Shown here: positions 1 to 12,800 of the stretch, piece by piece | Position numbering within the stretch: the first letter of the stretch is position 1 | Layout: the number at the start of each line of letters is the position of its first letter | Source: Mytilus galloprovincialis | Taxonomy: Eukaryota; Mollusca; Bivalvia; Mytilida; Mytilidae | Direction: 5' to 3' | Assembly: GCF_965363235.1 (NCBI RefSeq) | Contig: NC_134842.1 | Location: forward strand, 37,365,958-37,429,957 | DNA length: 64,000 nt | Program-made: the position numbers and the translations under genes | The notes under the pieces: model-generated | What the model was told of the DNA's origin: nothing | The model's input: only the letters and a program-made list of their open reading frames with translations | Database searches by the model: none

Positions 1-224
1 ACAGGGGCACTTGAGGATGCATTTGAATTCCTTATGGGTGAAATTTGTGTTTAAAAAGAATAATTATTATTATACTATGCAAAATGTTCATATATACTTA
101 TTGAAGAAATCTTGTTTTGGGATATGTCGAATTCATATTCTAATTCAGGAACCTGTTGTTCAGTAGTGTTGGCATATATATATTATAGCGTTAAATAGTC
201 GAGAATTAATTTACACTCGTCATT

Positions 225-372
225 TTGGGGGCTTTTATAGCTTGCTGTTTGGTACGAGCCAAGGCTGCATGTTGAAGGCCAGTCTTTGACCTTTAACAGT
301 TTACTTTTACAAATTGTGACTTGGATGGAAAGATGTTTTATTGGCACATCTTCTTATATCTATGCATGTATA
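225..372 (+). repeat. SINE-like mussel repeat fragment
   Basis: GGCTTTTATAGCTTGCTGTT and CTTGGATGGAAAGATGTTTT then ATTGGCACATCTTCTTATAT match the pattern of the copies at 29290-29660 and 60295-60560. Confidence 0.6.
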
Positions 373-1022
373 TCCCTATCAATCAGAACTAGTTCAACTT
401 TGTTATAGCAATCTCCTTTATTAAATATGACAATTGTAAATTCATCCTCCCATTTCCTATCCCAATCAAGCAGCTTTAATCAAATTTAGTTAAAAAATGT
501 ATATCCCAAATATGATAAGCCACTGAAATTATTAAACACTTAAATGTCAAACAACCCACTTAGGCTACTCAGACAGCAAGGCCACTTGATAGGTGGGGAA
601 AACCCCAAAGGGAAAGATGAAAGACGATCATTTGATATGCATGTACTTTTGTTGTTTGTTAAAATATTCATACTTTTAAGGCTTCAAAAACTATTTTATA
701 GGAATCATTAGAATTCTGATATACTAAAGTCTTATATCCATATAAAATGAAAAAGAAAGAAAAAACAAAACAGAATTTCATGCACCAAGAGAAACATTCT
801 TCAAAAACAATTTCAAATTCCAATATAAAATTTTTGATATACTAAGGCTTATATCAATATATATATATGTAAAAAAAAAAAGAAGTTTTGTATGAAAGAA
901 TTTCATGCATCAAGAGAAGCATTGTATTCCATTTAACACAAATCAATAAATGACATTTCTCTCTTTTTGTTTATTTAGATGATTTTATATGCTATAATGA
1001 TCTTTTGTAAACAACTGACGGA

Positions 1023-1175
1023 ATACACAATATCACATGAAAGGAATGTCCGCTCTGTAATATAACCCCAATACACAATACAAAATGAAAGGATATCCTC
1101 TTTGTAAAATAACCCCAATACACTATACCACATGAAAAGAATGTTCTCTTTGTAACATAACCCCAATACACAATA
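1023..1175. repeat. 47-48 bp tandem repeat, about 3.5 copies
   Basis: AACCCCAATA recurs at 1064, 1111 and 1159, with CACATGAAAAGAATGTTCTC-like spacers. Confidence 0.75.
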
Positions 1176-3004
1176 ACTAAGCGAAATAAGATAAGTGGAA
1201 TTCTATATGTTTAAAAGTTTAAATTTCTTTTTTATGAAATGATTGGTAATTATAATAATGGTATTATAAGCAAACAATAGTTGTCATTGTGAATTCTAAC
1301 CTTAAATACAAAAATTTAAATCTATTAGAATCATTTCTCCTGCTTTAAAACCCTTTGAAACTCAGACAAAAAATATTCTTGACAAAGGAATTTTAATCCT
1401 GTACAAAAATAATCAATAAAAATATATTGCAATTTAATACATTTAATACATTGTTTATTTGTGGAAATAATATCAAATCATTTGTTTTTGTTGAAAAAAA
1501 AATACAAATGTTAATGATATTGAGAATATTTTTTTTTATTTTAAAACTAATTTAACATTGATATTTGAGACTTATGAATACATATACTTATTGTTAGGTT
1601 ACTTAATCTTTGACTTATACAGGTCACATTACGTTAAATTATTGTCAAGGGGTAATCAATTGAAATACTTAAAAACATTTCAACAGTGCTCTATGTAAGA
1701 TTTAACCGTAAAGGGACACTTTATAGACTTCTTAATTGTAAGGGGTCACTAAATAATGTTTATAGATAAAAAATAAAATGGTTAAAAAAATAATTGTAAT
1801 TTGTCTGGATTGATAGTATTTGGAGGTAGTTAAAATTTTCCTTAAAAACAAAAAGCACAGGACAGGACTATAATAATAATAGCATATGAGTGTACAGAAA
1901 CGACACATGGGACCTCTGTTTTAGGCAAGCTAGGATCCTGTTTCAATAAGTAAATCAATTAGATTTGCAGAGACAACATAAATGCTCCTGTCTGATGCCA
2001 TATTGCCATGAGTAAGTACAACTTTCTTGAAAAGTTAGTCTAGTATGTTATCAAATTAAAAATGTAAAAATTCTTTGAAAAGTATGTCATCCAAAAAAAA
2101 ATGTGAAGGAAAACTGGTTAAATTGAGGATTTTTTGTCATAAAACATCAAATAAACAGTGCTTAAAGGACTATTGGACACGTAAGACAAACAGGACTTAA
2201 GGTGGCAGAAACCAGTTATTTTACAATAAATCTTTAGAATTTCATGGATTTATGATTCCATTTTCTTGAAAATTCATTCAAGCTTATAAACAAATAAAAT
2301 GTATGGTTTCAAGGAACTAAGATGTGTGTGTGTGTGCTTATGTAAATATATAGAAAACCTTTAAATGTGGGTGTCTGTCCAGTATGGAGATTTTAGAATT
2401 TATAAATGCATTGCAAATAAGGCAAAACATGTGATGCTCTGATACCAATATAATGCTCACCTGCAGAATCCTGCTAAAAGCTGACAAGAATTTTAGGCAA
2501 AATTCAAGAGATAAAGGATATTTAGTGAATTAGAGACTTGTCCGAACTTATCCTTACCATTAAAATCTGAAGATATTTTTGTTTACAAAAAAATGAATAT
2601 TTTCCCCACTTTGATTAGATGCCGTCAAGTGAGGAAACCACAATTTTGACATCTGATTGGACCCATGTGTGAAGGAAGTGCCCAACCTGTGTATGCAACT
2701 ACTTACTTGTGTAGTACACTAGCCTAGAATTTACATTCATTTATTTTTTTAGTCCACATGATGCAATTATATACCTCAATGCTTAACTATAACAAAATTT
2801 CTGCGTGGGACACATGTTCTAGTACACCAAAACTGGTACTTGCCACCATCTTCACTAATATAACACTTTTTTCAAGCTAAAGAAGTAACAGACACATCAA
2901 CTAAAATTTAAAACATTTTCTTGATAGATTATTTTTACATTAATATGTATTTTTTATCTTACAAAGAATAAACTTTACAGTTCATGTTAGTATACCCTTA
3001 GTTG

Positions 3005-4045
3005 TAAAAATTGAAACATGAAAATTAATCTGTTTTTAATTAGAATTAGAGTTATCTCCCATTTTGACTCTTGCCATGAATTATGTCCAACAGCATATGC
3101 AACAAAAAAGAAATTCAAGAAGTTGTAAAATACTTTTATTGAACAGCAATACAACTGATATATTTCAATTTTTTTTGGAAGGATTGTTTTTTTACATTAA
3201 ATCTTTCAATGATGTAGCATTCAAGAAATGTGTTAATGTTTATATTTTAAAGATATATTCATCTATAAACAATTGAAACATGAAAAGAATCATTTTTTTT
3301 AATTAGAGAATGCCAGAGTTATCTCCCATTTTGACTCTTTTAATGATGTAGCATTCAAGAAATATGTTAATATTTATATTTTAAAGATATATTAATCTAT
3401 AAACAATTGAAACATGAAAAAGAATCATTTGTTTTTTAATTTAAGAATGCCAGAGTTATCTCCCATTTTGACTCTTTTAATGATGTAGCATTCAAGAAAT
3501 ATGTTAATATTTATATTTTAAAGATATATTCATCTATAAACAATTGAAACATGAAGAGAATAATTTTTTTTTAATTTAAGAATGCCAGAGTTATCTTTCA
3601 TTTTGACTCTTTCAATGATGTAGCATTCAAGAAATATGTTAATATTTATATTTTAAAGATTATATTCATCTATAAACAATTGAAACATGAAGAGAATCAT
3701 TTTTTTAAATTTAAGAATGCCAGAGTTATCTCCCATTTTGACTCTTTTAATGATGTAGCATTCAAGAAATATGTTAATATTTATATTTTAAAGATATATT
3801 CATCTATAAACAATTGAAACATGAAGAGAATACATTTTTTTTAATTTAAGAATGCCAGAGTTATCTCCCATTTTGACTCTTTCAATGATGTAGCATTCAA
3901 GAAATATGTTAATATTTATATTTTAAAGATTATATTCATCTATAAACAATTGAAACATGAAGAGAATCATTTTTTTAAATTTAAGAATGCCAGAGTTATC
4001 TCCCATTTTGACTCTTTCAATGATGTAGCATTCAAGAAATACATG
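3005..4045. repeat. 135-bp tandem array, about seven copies
   Basis: GATGTAGCATTCAAGAAAT recurs at 3211, 3344, 3482, 3617, 3752, 3887 and 4022. Each unit also holds GCCAGAGTTATCTCCCATTT and TAAACAATTGAAACATGAA. The segment TTGTAAAATACTTTTATTGA flanks the array on both sides (3124 and 4087). No gene. Confidence 0.88.
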
Positions 4046-5153
4046 TATGTTTATAATATGTCAAAAAAAAAGGAAGTTCAACAAATTGTAAAATACTTTT
4101 ATTGAACAGCTAAATATATATCAACAACCTGTGCAAATACATATCTTTTTGGGAAAAAAGTTAGACATTTTTTGCACATTTAGATCAACTATTATGTGCC
4201 ATACACATGAATGACATGATACATGTATGATCAGTAAAATTTCTCTTACACTCACCGGATTATATAAATATATTTTAATATGTTCTGAAATTATAAAACA
4301 TGATCATATATATAAGATATAATTAAGAAGCCATGATAACTGCCTAGACAGTCCAACAATCAATTTAAAATTGTGAAATAGATCTATAGAAGTTTAGAAA
4401 GCAGGTAAAAAATAGTGAAACAAAGTTTTCACTTTAACAAATTTGCAATTTCTCAAAAACCAGTCGAAAGAAATATAAAAAAAATATTTCTTGTTCCTTT
4501 GAATATTTCCATGTAAATAATATTAATAGATATGTATGGAGTTAACAGTTTCATTTTTGTCATCATATATCAATCAATCAGCTTCTTCCATCATCAGCAT
4601 ATATAAATGAAGGCTTGATAAACAACAGGAGAAAGCTGAACAATTTAAATTTTGAAGAAGCAAATCTGGACACAGAATATGTTTGATGCATTGATGTGTT
4701 ACATATATATACAATAATCATATGATAAAGTCTTGTCTATACATTATGAACAATTGATTTTTTTTTGTTAAATTTGGAATAAATTTATGACCTAACTTGC
4801 CTAAATTGTCATTCAAGTAAGTTGCCTCTTTTTTTTGACAAACATATTTCATGTCGTATCCTATGAGAGCTAGGCAAAACCAGACTCAAAATTTCAAGCA
4901 TGAGATTCCCAATAAAAATTAAAGAAACAACAACAATGTATATAAAAAACCTTAAAAAAATAGAGTAAAAAACAAAAAAACAACATTTTCAGGTTTCAAC
5001 CCCCCAAAAAAAACAACATAAAATTTTGAATCATCCTGAAAAATTACACTGTTAAACATTATTTCTTGGATAAATATCATCTATGAGCCTCTTGTTTGAT
5101 AAAAAGTAAGAGACATAATCATTATTCATTATTTTTTTTATGTAATGGCAAAG

Positions 5154-5159
5154 TTTATT
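5154..5159 (-). promoter_or_regulatory. Candidate polyadenylation signal AATAAA for the BTB-PHR gene
   Basis: A minus-strand AATAAA lies about 300 bases past the stop codon at 5461. In DNA this AT-rich such hexamers are common, so the call is tentative. Confidence 0.3.
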
Positions 5160-5460
5160 TGTTAGAATTTTGGGACTAAAACGAAAGTTTACTAATTTTT
5201 TATTAAATATGTAAAATGTCATTTTTATTCTTCCTTTTGGTATTGTTTGTTCAAGTGAAAGAGAGAAAAAAAACATCATTTTTAATTAGCAATCATGAAT
5301 GTCTCACAATCTGATAAATTTGAATTGAACACTTTTATCGACGAAATATTGAAAGTGATAAAAAGTCAACAAATCTCATTGAAATATAAATCCTATGTCC
5401 ACCCCTTGTTATAGCTTTGCTTGTAATTTGATCAATTTCTACCATCATGACCATTAACAT

Positions 5461-6517
5461 TTACAACCATGGAGAAAATAAGATGACAGGAATTTGACCA
5501 GTGAACACATTGGTGGAGTTTGTACTTCTATTTGGTGCGGAGATAAACTCAAATGTAACGTTACCACATACTACTTTTTTCCTTCCACGCTCACCATAGA
5601 AACTCTTCGGCCCAATCATTTTCACAACAATTGTATAATACGAGCATGAGAGGATTTTCAATGGTTGATCAAATAAAACAGGGAACAGAAATCTCCCTTC
5701 AACCGTACTTTCAATAGTATCTTCTGTACGATGTACACATGTCAGCTGATTATCACTTTCATCATAGAGTTCTAATCTGATATCGTACGGGGCACCAGTA
5801 AGTCCTGATCGGTACATGCAGACTCCATGCATCAATATTGGAACACTACAACTGAATGAGACAGCATCCTTTTTGCCCTTTTGGACCCAATCACTACTAT
5901 CAACCATCCCTTTAAACCTCTTGCAATGTAAACTTGTTTTCTTACTTCTATATCGTGAAATAAACGGAGTTACTGCACCTGATCTGCTCTGACACAAGTA
6001 CTTGTATAAGTTTAGTTTTTCTTCAGGTGATAATATTTGTTTCTCTGAAACATGATCAGCGAAATATGATAAGGGCATCAACGGAAATCTTACATAGTAC
6101 AAAATGTTACTAAGTACTTCTCGTTGGTTTTGATCGTTTACTTCCATCTTTTTCTTTATACATTGAATTTCTGACCATGATACAACACATTCATAAACAA
6201 GCTTTTCATCGGCATTCAGTGCATCAGAAGCAATGATATCTTGCATACATTTCTCACAGAGATCTTTAACACAGCTCATTTCTAATATTTCTTCACCGTT
6301 CTTCCATATAAACTTCAGACATTCTTCATATAAATCTTTCTCATCAAATGCATGGGATTGTTCTAAAATAAGGCATGCATTGTCAAAACAGATGTTGTCT
6401 TTGAGGAATTGTTTACACACGTCTTCAAGGCTATAAATAGAATATTTCTTTGCCGCATATAACAGTGCCATCACAGAATCACTATCAACAACAGAATCAT
6501 TATCACAATACAGATAG
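5461..6517 (-). CDS. BTB-BACK-PHR gene, coding exon 2
   Basis: The exon starts after TTTCAG with CTATCTGTATTGTGA and holds the end of BTB, the whole BACK domain and the whole PHR domain in one long open frame. The stop codon ends at 5461. Confidence 0.9.
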
Positions 6518-7298
6518 CTGAAATATAGAAATTCAAATTGAAAACTCAAAAATTTGTTCGTACATTAAAGTGTTTGTGAACAATGAACAAAAATGCAAGA
6601 TACATGTATTCATTTGTGATTTTAAGAAATGAAGCATACATATAATGATATCAAAATTGAAAATGTGAGCTTTTGTTTTAGTGAAAACCTTATCTGTCAT
6701 AATCTTTTTAATAAAATAAAAGCATCACAGAATTTTTGATTCAAAATTATACACTAATGCAATACTGCTCAACAATTACAGTTACGATAAATATTTCTTT
6801 GATTAAAGTTGGATCTTTCAGGATGATTACAGTCACGGAAAAAAGTTTTAAAAAAATTGCTAACAGGTTAGGCTTTTGAAATTAGCATCATTTAATACCT
6901 GTGAAAATAAGTCACTTTACTATTTTATTGTTTAGCATAAAAAATGCCTAGATATTCCAATCTGAACTGAGAAGAATATTTGAGTTTTATTTGTTTGTTT
7001 CCCCTACTTACCTTAATAAAAATTGAAATATATCAGGTTCAATATCTGGTACACTAATAACATTAGAGCTCTCTGCTACTGGTCCACAAAACATTGCATA
7101 AAATACTGGTGACCTGCTGATTAACACATATTTATGAGCCACAACCTCTTGACCTTCAGAACCTAGTGTGAAGGTTATATCACAAGCTACTTTATTTTGC
7201 AACATGAAGCTGTTACATGAAGTGACGGTTGATCTGGTTCTCCATATGTTTGAATCCAATAGAGGACACTGCTGCTGGTTTTCTTCATCAACTTCCAT
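5461..7298 (-). CDS. BTB-BACK-PHR domain protein (BTBD1/2/3/6-like), two coding exons
   Basis: The coding exons are 7298-7012 and 6517-5461 and give 447 residues. The intron 7011-6518 starts GTAAGT and ends TTTCAG; the split Ser codon (AG|C) restores the frame into YLYCDND, the classic end of a BTB domain. Residues about 25-135 are the BTB/POZ domain (VACDITFTLG, HKYVLISRSPVFYAMFCG). Residues about 140-240 are a BACK domain. The last 150 or so form a PHR domain (GLTGAPYDIRLELYDE, KMIGPKSFYGERGRKK, FTGQIPVILF). Family members are usually substrate adaptors for Cullin-3 ubiquitin ligases: BTB binds the cullin and dimerises, PHR binds the target. The ATG was chosen because it directly follows an in-frame acceptor (TTTCAG at 7323-7318) and precedes the BTB domain; an upstream non-coding exon is implied. 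Family assignment is firm; the exact paralogue and its substrate are unknown. Confidence 0.9.
7012..7298 (-). CDS. BTB-BACK-PHR gene, coding exon 1
   Basis: This exon carries the start Met and most of the BTB fold, ending ...DIEPDIFQFLL. Its donor is AAG|GTAAGT and it leaves two bases (AG) of a split Ser codon. Confidence 0.88.
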
Positions 7299-7319
7299 GG
7301 TTATATTAATCTTTCTCCT

Positions 7320-9641
7320 GAAATAAAGGTTAAACTTTTTATATTTCTTTTATTTGAAATGCAGCTTATTTGATATGTACGACTGACAAATGCACCTTGA
7401 GTTTACACTGGTACAATTTAAAACCAGATTGCTGCCAAAACCTTAAGTTAAAAAGGAAGGATGTGTTAAAAAGGGCCTGCTGCACTGGGTTGGCTCCCCT
7501 TACATGCCTTATGATACAGGGTCATGATTTTATTTGTAAAATAATTAGAAAATCATTTAAGTCTTAAGCATTTTGTGAAGGTTACCAATTTAATGACAGA
7601 ACTAGGGTGCAGTTAACAAATATCCAATCGGAGGCTTGCAAACAGAAGTTTTGAAATATCAATTTTGTCCTCAATATACAAATGATATAAAACAAAACAA
7701 TCAATTTTACCATAGGTATAGTATTTCAAAATATGGAGATGCAAATATACAACATCAAAATTTATTAGAAGGCCCCTTTTAAGGTTTTTTATGACTATGA
7801 AAGCCATCTTGCACATAAAACCCTCATGGGCATTTTGAAATGTTGGCAGGTATGAATTTCATTCCAACCAAAGTACTAAATAGTCTAACAATACAATGAG
7901 CCATGTCAGCATTACATTAAAACTCCTACTGTGTCCATCTTAATCATGCCTATATTTGTATGTTCTCTTTTCAATTGGGTGTTCTTTCTGAATATGTTCA
8001 AATTCACAATCAATATTTATACTAAAATTTGAAAATGTATAATTATAATACTCAATTAACAAAACAAATTTGCAGCAATACTCTATTTAAAATGACATTT
8101 CATACCTTTAACAATAAGCATGAAAAGTGACAACATCCACATTAATTAATATAAAAGATAATAACCATGATCATGATGATAACAATTACTCTTATAATTT
8201 CATTCTTACATTTTATCTCTTTATAATATTTTCACACCTTTAATACCAATTCTGAATTAAAGTATCTCATAATAGTCATATGAGTCATAATAATTTCAGT
8301 ATTTCAGTATTTTCACAAATAAATAAATTGATCAAAAATATTTTGGCACCAAATGTCACTGAATAAGATATCACATTAAAATATAAAACCAGATTAGCCT
8401 GATGATAGAATGATAGATGAAGTAATAAAGTAAGTATCTAACATAGTAAGATAAAATACACAAGAATGGTGTATATTTAGCATATATAAGATTTACGAGA
8501 GGTTTATCCAGTTAGCCCAGTCTAAATACCATTATAGTCTTCGTTCACCTAAATTAAACCTGGTAAGTCACGGCTTTAAGGGCATACGATACAGTTGTGA
8601 TCCTATATTTAAATTTTGCTGATAATTTGCATATACTAGGCTATTTTTTGCCTGATTAAATCAAATGTGTAATGAAAATTATTAGTCTAAGAACACACCT
8701 GCGAAATAGTGGGCATTTAGTTAGAGCTTGGTTGAAAGTATGTTAATTGCTGTAGGATGAATTATTGTATAAGATTGTAGGTCTGAAGAATTTTAGAAAA
8801 GGTATCAAAAGTCATAGGTACTTTGAGACAGGACAATCATTTCAAGCAATTATTGCAATAGACCAAGGTGCGAGACACAGGCTCTTGTGAGCCTCTAGTT
8901 TTGTTTTCTGTGAAATTCCATGATTTTTGTGTTTCGATCTGTGTACTATGAACATATACGTCTATTATAAATAAAGTGTATTTGCTATTAACTATCATTT
9001 TTTCCAAGTTTCTTCTACACGGCAATCACTGCTAAATTATATAGAGAATGACACTCTCTATATTTTATAGTACAATCATACAATGAAATATCAGCCGCTG
9101 AACACAATATGAAGCTTCCTCGCTAGGCCATGACCTGATGACACTCACTCACCAAAAAAGTTCTTAATGAGGCTCTAGAAACTCAATTACATTTACAAAG
9201 ATTTATATATCATGTCAGAAGAAATCTTTGATGAACTGTGAACATGATGTACTGATGAAATTTGAACAGGAATTTAAACTAAATTAAAAATATTAGACTG
9301 TGCAGGTGAAATAATTATTCTTTTCATGAAATGACTGCATATGTCACTGCATAAGTGTTCTCGCTATCAGCTGATGGAACTGACATGACTACCTGTCATT
9401 ATACCTAAATACTAATCCACTTCTCTTGTTTGTAGTAGGTCTTTGACAGCTGAAACATTGAAATCCGTATTTTTTAGTATCTAAAATTAGTTTTTTTAGA
9501 TTTCCCCCATCTGTTCTGCGTTTGAAATCAAGTGAAAGTGGAACAGTATAGCATGTTGAAAATTGACATTGAACAATTATTTTCTGCGAAAATTGAAATC
9601 ACTTTCATGCCATGAATCTAACTTCATAGCAACACCTGAGT
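7320..9641. other. Divergent 5' region between the BTB-PHR gene and CENP-Q
   Basis: The BTB gene reads left and CENP-Q reads right from here. An upstream non-coding exon of the BTB gene is expected; a donor-like ACAGGTAGTC on the minus strand near 9390 is one candidate. No promoter element could be assigned. Confidence 0.4.
8859..8903 (-). repeat. E1 terminal fragment
   Basis: The text AGACCAAGGTGCGAGACACAGG, split here as AGACCAAGGTGCGAG and ACACAGGCTCTTGTGAGCCT, matches the outer end of minus-strand E1. Nothing else of the element remains. Confidence 0.55.
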
Positions 9642-9834
9642 ATGGCTAAAACTAAAACATCCAAAAGGAAAAATACAGAAGAAGCGAATGACAAGAAAAC
9701 AGCAAAAAAAATAAAAACTAACCAGAATTCTAGCAAAAATAAGTCTTTGCAAACTTCAATACACAAATTTACTGTTCCAGCATCTGAAGTAAAAAGAAAG
9801 AGTCTTATTAGCTCCAAAAAGTTTGAAACATTAG
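9642..9834 (+). CDS. CENPQ: CENP-Q exon 1 (start, basic N-terminus)
   Basis: Begins MAKTKTSKRKNTEEAND, is rich in Lys, Ser and Asn, and ends KKFETL plus one base. The donor is TTAG|GTAATG. The frame would stop seven bases on without splicing. Confidence 0.75.
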
Positions 9835-12800
9835 GTAATGAATAGATTGAGTGACACCCCTGTAACCTTGTTTGGTGATGTTGACCAGTTGATATACACT
9901 TTAATAATAGTCATACATGTGAACCTCCCGACTGGAGTACAATAATCCCGTTTTCAGGGGTCTCCTCCCGTCCTCCTGTTTAGGAGAAAAAACTCCCGTG
10001 TATGAAATATTTCATGAATGAAAATTTTCGGATGCCATATTTGATCATTTCTTACTACAGTACGAGTGTAATTGACACCTGTGTTAAATTTTACCTGTAA
10101 ATCAAAGAAGATGTATAATTATATGGCTTCACTTGACTGCTTGGGTGTCAAACATACTGGTAATTAACGATGTTTACCTCTGGCTAACTGCCGTTGTTTA
10201 AAAAAATCTTTGAGTATTGGAAATAATTGAAATACATTTTTGTTACTTCCCTTTGTTTTATCCTGTTTTCAGTTATTTTGCCTTTAAGGGGGTCGGCGGG
10301 TCTAAATCATTTATATAGGATTTCTCTATATTTTTCTATAAATGAACTTTATCTTATAGTTAATAGAAAAATAAAATAAAAAAGTGGGGTCACTGTTCAT
10401 TTGCGCTCACAATCTGCCTTCGAAAGAAGCATACATTTTTGTAAAGCAGACTACGCGAATGAATTTTATTTTTACAGGACATTCGGTCTGGTAAGCATCC
10501 TAGCTTTACCAGACCGAATGAAATTTTACCAGACCAATTTTTTTTTACATCTAATTGTATATTATCCGACAAAAAACAACAAACATATGACTTTGTTGTG
10601 CCCTACTCCTCCCCGAAATGCAAAAATTAAAACAAAATGATGTAACAAGAGGGGATATTGTTATGAAAGTTGTGCACAATTGCTTGAATGCATTTCAGTG
10701 AAGAGTAATGTCCCATTTTATTGGATTTTGACAATGTTTGTGAACTAAACATAATTTACTAGAGTTTCTGTATAAAATATTATTTCCTGTTTCTTCTTTC
10801 TTTTTCATATATCTTTTGGTTTTCAATTCTTGTGGTTATATTTCATAGCTAAATTTTGTGATCTGCTTGGATGTTTATTCATTTATTGTATTTAAATCGG
10901 CAAACCCGGAATTATCCTTATCCGTTCCCAGAATCTGATCCGGTTTTATTTACATTTCCGGTTGTGCCAATGATGGCATCCATTGTTGTTTTTGACAGTC
11001 AGATATGTTTTTACCCGGATTTACACATTACTGGTTGTCGATGTTCGGCATAAAGCTAGCGGTTGAACAAAATAAACATCGCTGTGGTGAATAATAAAGA
11101 TGAAAATGAATTTGAGATCGTTTGGCAATTTTGCTAGAATGTTCCATGAAAAAAACACCGGACATTCGGACCGGAATTCAACAAAATTTTACCAGACCGA
11201 TCCATTATTCACCGGATTTGTCCGACGGTCCGACGTATTTCGCATAGTCTGGTAAAGGTGGTTTTTTTCTGTTGAAGTAATAGGAGAAATAAAGGTAATA
11301 TCGAAATAAAAAAAAGAAATTTATTACAGAAATCGCTAAAATTTTACAATAATTTAGTTTAAGTACAGCTTATATGGAAATTATATTAAAAAAGATAGGT
11401 CACCGATGAGCTGAAAAAGATATTTCAATTTTAGAGCCAAAAAATGGCATTTTTCCACCAAAGGGAGATAATTTGGAACTTTTTCAATGATGTATACATT
11501 TTGAAAGTCATCTGGGGCCAACACGAATTGATTGTTTTGAATGATTTTTGTACCATATGATAAAGTAACAACTACAAAAGGAAATAAATAAAATTTGTAA
11601 TGAAAAACAAATGTTTGATTTTTTTCTGAATTTTTTATACCCTCGAGCCTCCTTAAAAATGTAAATTGTAAAAAGACTATAAATGATTAATATTTTAATC
11701 AAATAATCATAAAAAGGATGGTAATTAAATGAATATAAATGTTTTGGGACAAATAAAAAAATATAAATTTATAAATTATTTTAGCAATGAATCTAGATTT
11801 CCTTTTAAGGATTAAATTGAAGTTTATATGGTAAATCTGTCTGATAAAAATGTGACTGGAATATACAATATGAATAAAAAACCTAGTTAGTTTACTTCCT
11901 ATTAAAACCTTGGGATTGAGAATTGTAGATGTTAGTATGTTAAAATTTTATTGTTTTAGCTAGAGATAGCAAAACATTTACACTGTTTAAGTCTTTTTAA
12001 GTTTTGTAGAAATATGACTTTCATAATGATTAAAAGCCATGCAGTTCTATTGTTTTTTTTTGGAAAGTTTGCTATAGCTTGCTATAGCTACTTTCCATAG
12101 GCGTCGGCCTCAACTTCCAGTGAGACAGACTATCGCAATGTTCTGCTCCAAAATAATGTAGTACATGTACTAGTGTTTGAATTCTGATTCTTGGATATTT
12201 TGAGTTGCTACTCTTTTGAAAAGATTACAGCTTGAATAAAAAAAGAAATGAATGTTCACCGACAATTCAGATGAATTTAACTTCATTTTGCAAATAAGTA
12301 TCACAAACACTACTTTGCGGATCGGCCATTGGCTGAAGAGAAAATCAAAAGAAATCTACGCGAGACAGCGTTTCATTCATGAATATTTCATGAATGAACA
12401 TTTTCCCGCACTATTTTTTACTATGTATGATATTTACAACTGTTTATTATTGAATAAGTAAAAGCCCGAGAATATCGAAAGAGTCCGGTATGCGAGAACA
12501 AGTTGATATTTGACCAAGTTGTCAGATAATTGACAAGTGATAATGGTTTGATTTATTTAACAATACACAGGTGATAGAATGTAAAAATAATCGATAATTA
12601 TATGGCTTATATCTCGCACCAAGAACATGTAAAGGTAAATACCGGCTTTAATAGAAAAGTGCATTGTTTTTGTCAAAACTGACATCGATCTGAAAGTTTT
12701 GATGCCAAACATCAGGAATATATATATTATTATGTTAGATATACTGCTCCCAGCAAACATCATTTGAAAACTTCTGTTATTTAAATACTAACTGTTTCTT

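Larger units (their letters stand above)
1..3004. other. No gene seen
   Basis: AT-rich DNA with a SINE-like fragment and one short tandem repeat. No exon with family similarity was found on either strand. Confidence 0.5.
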
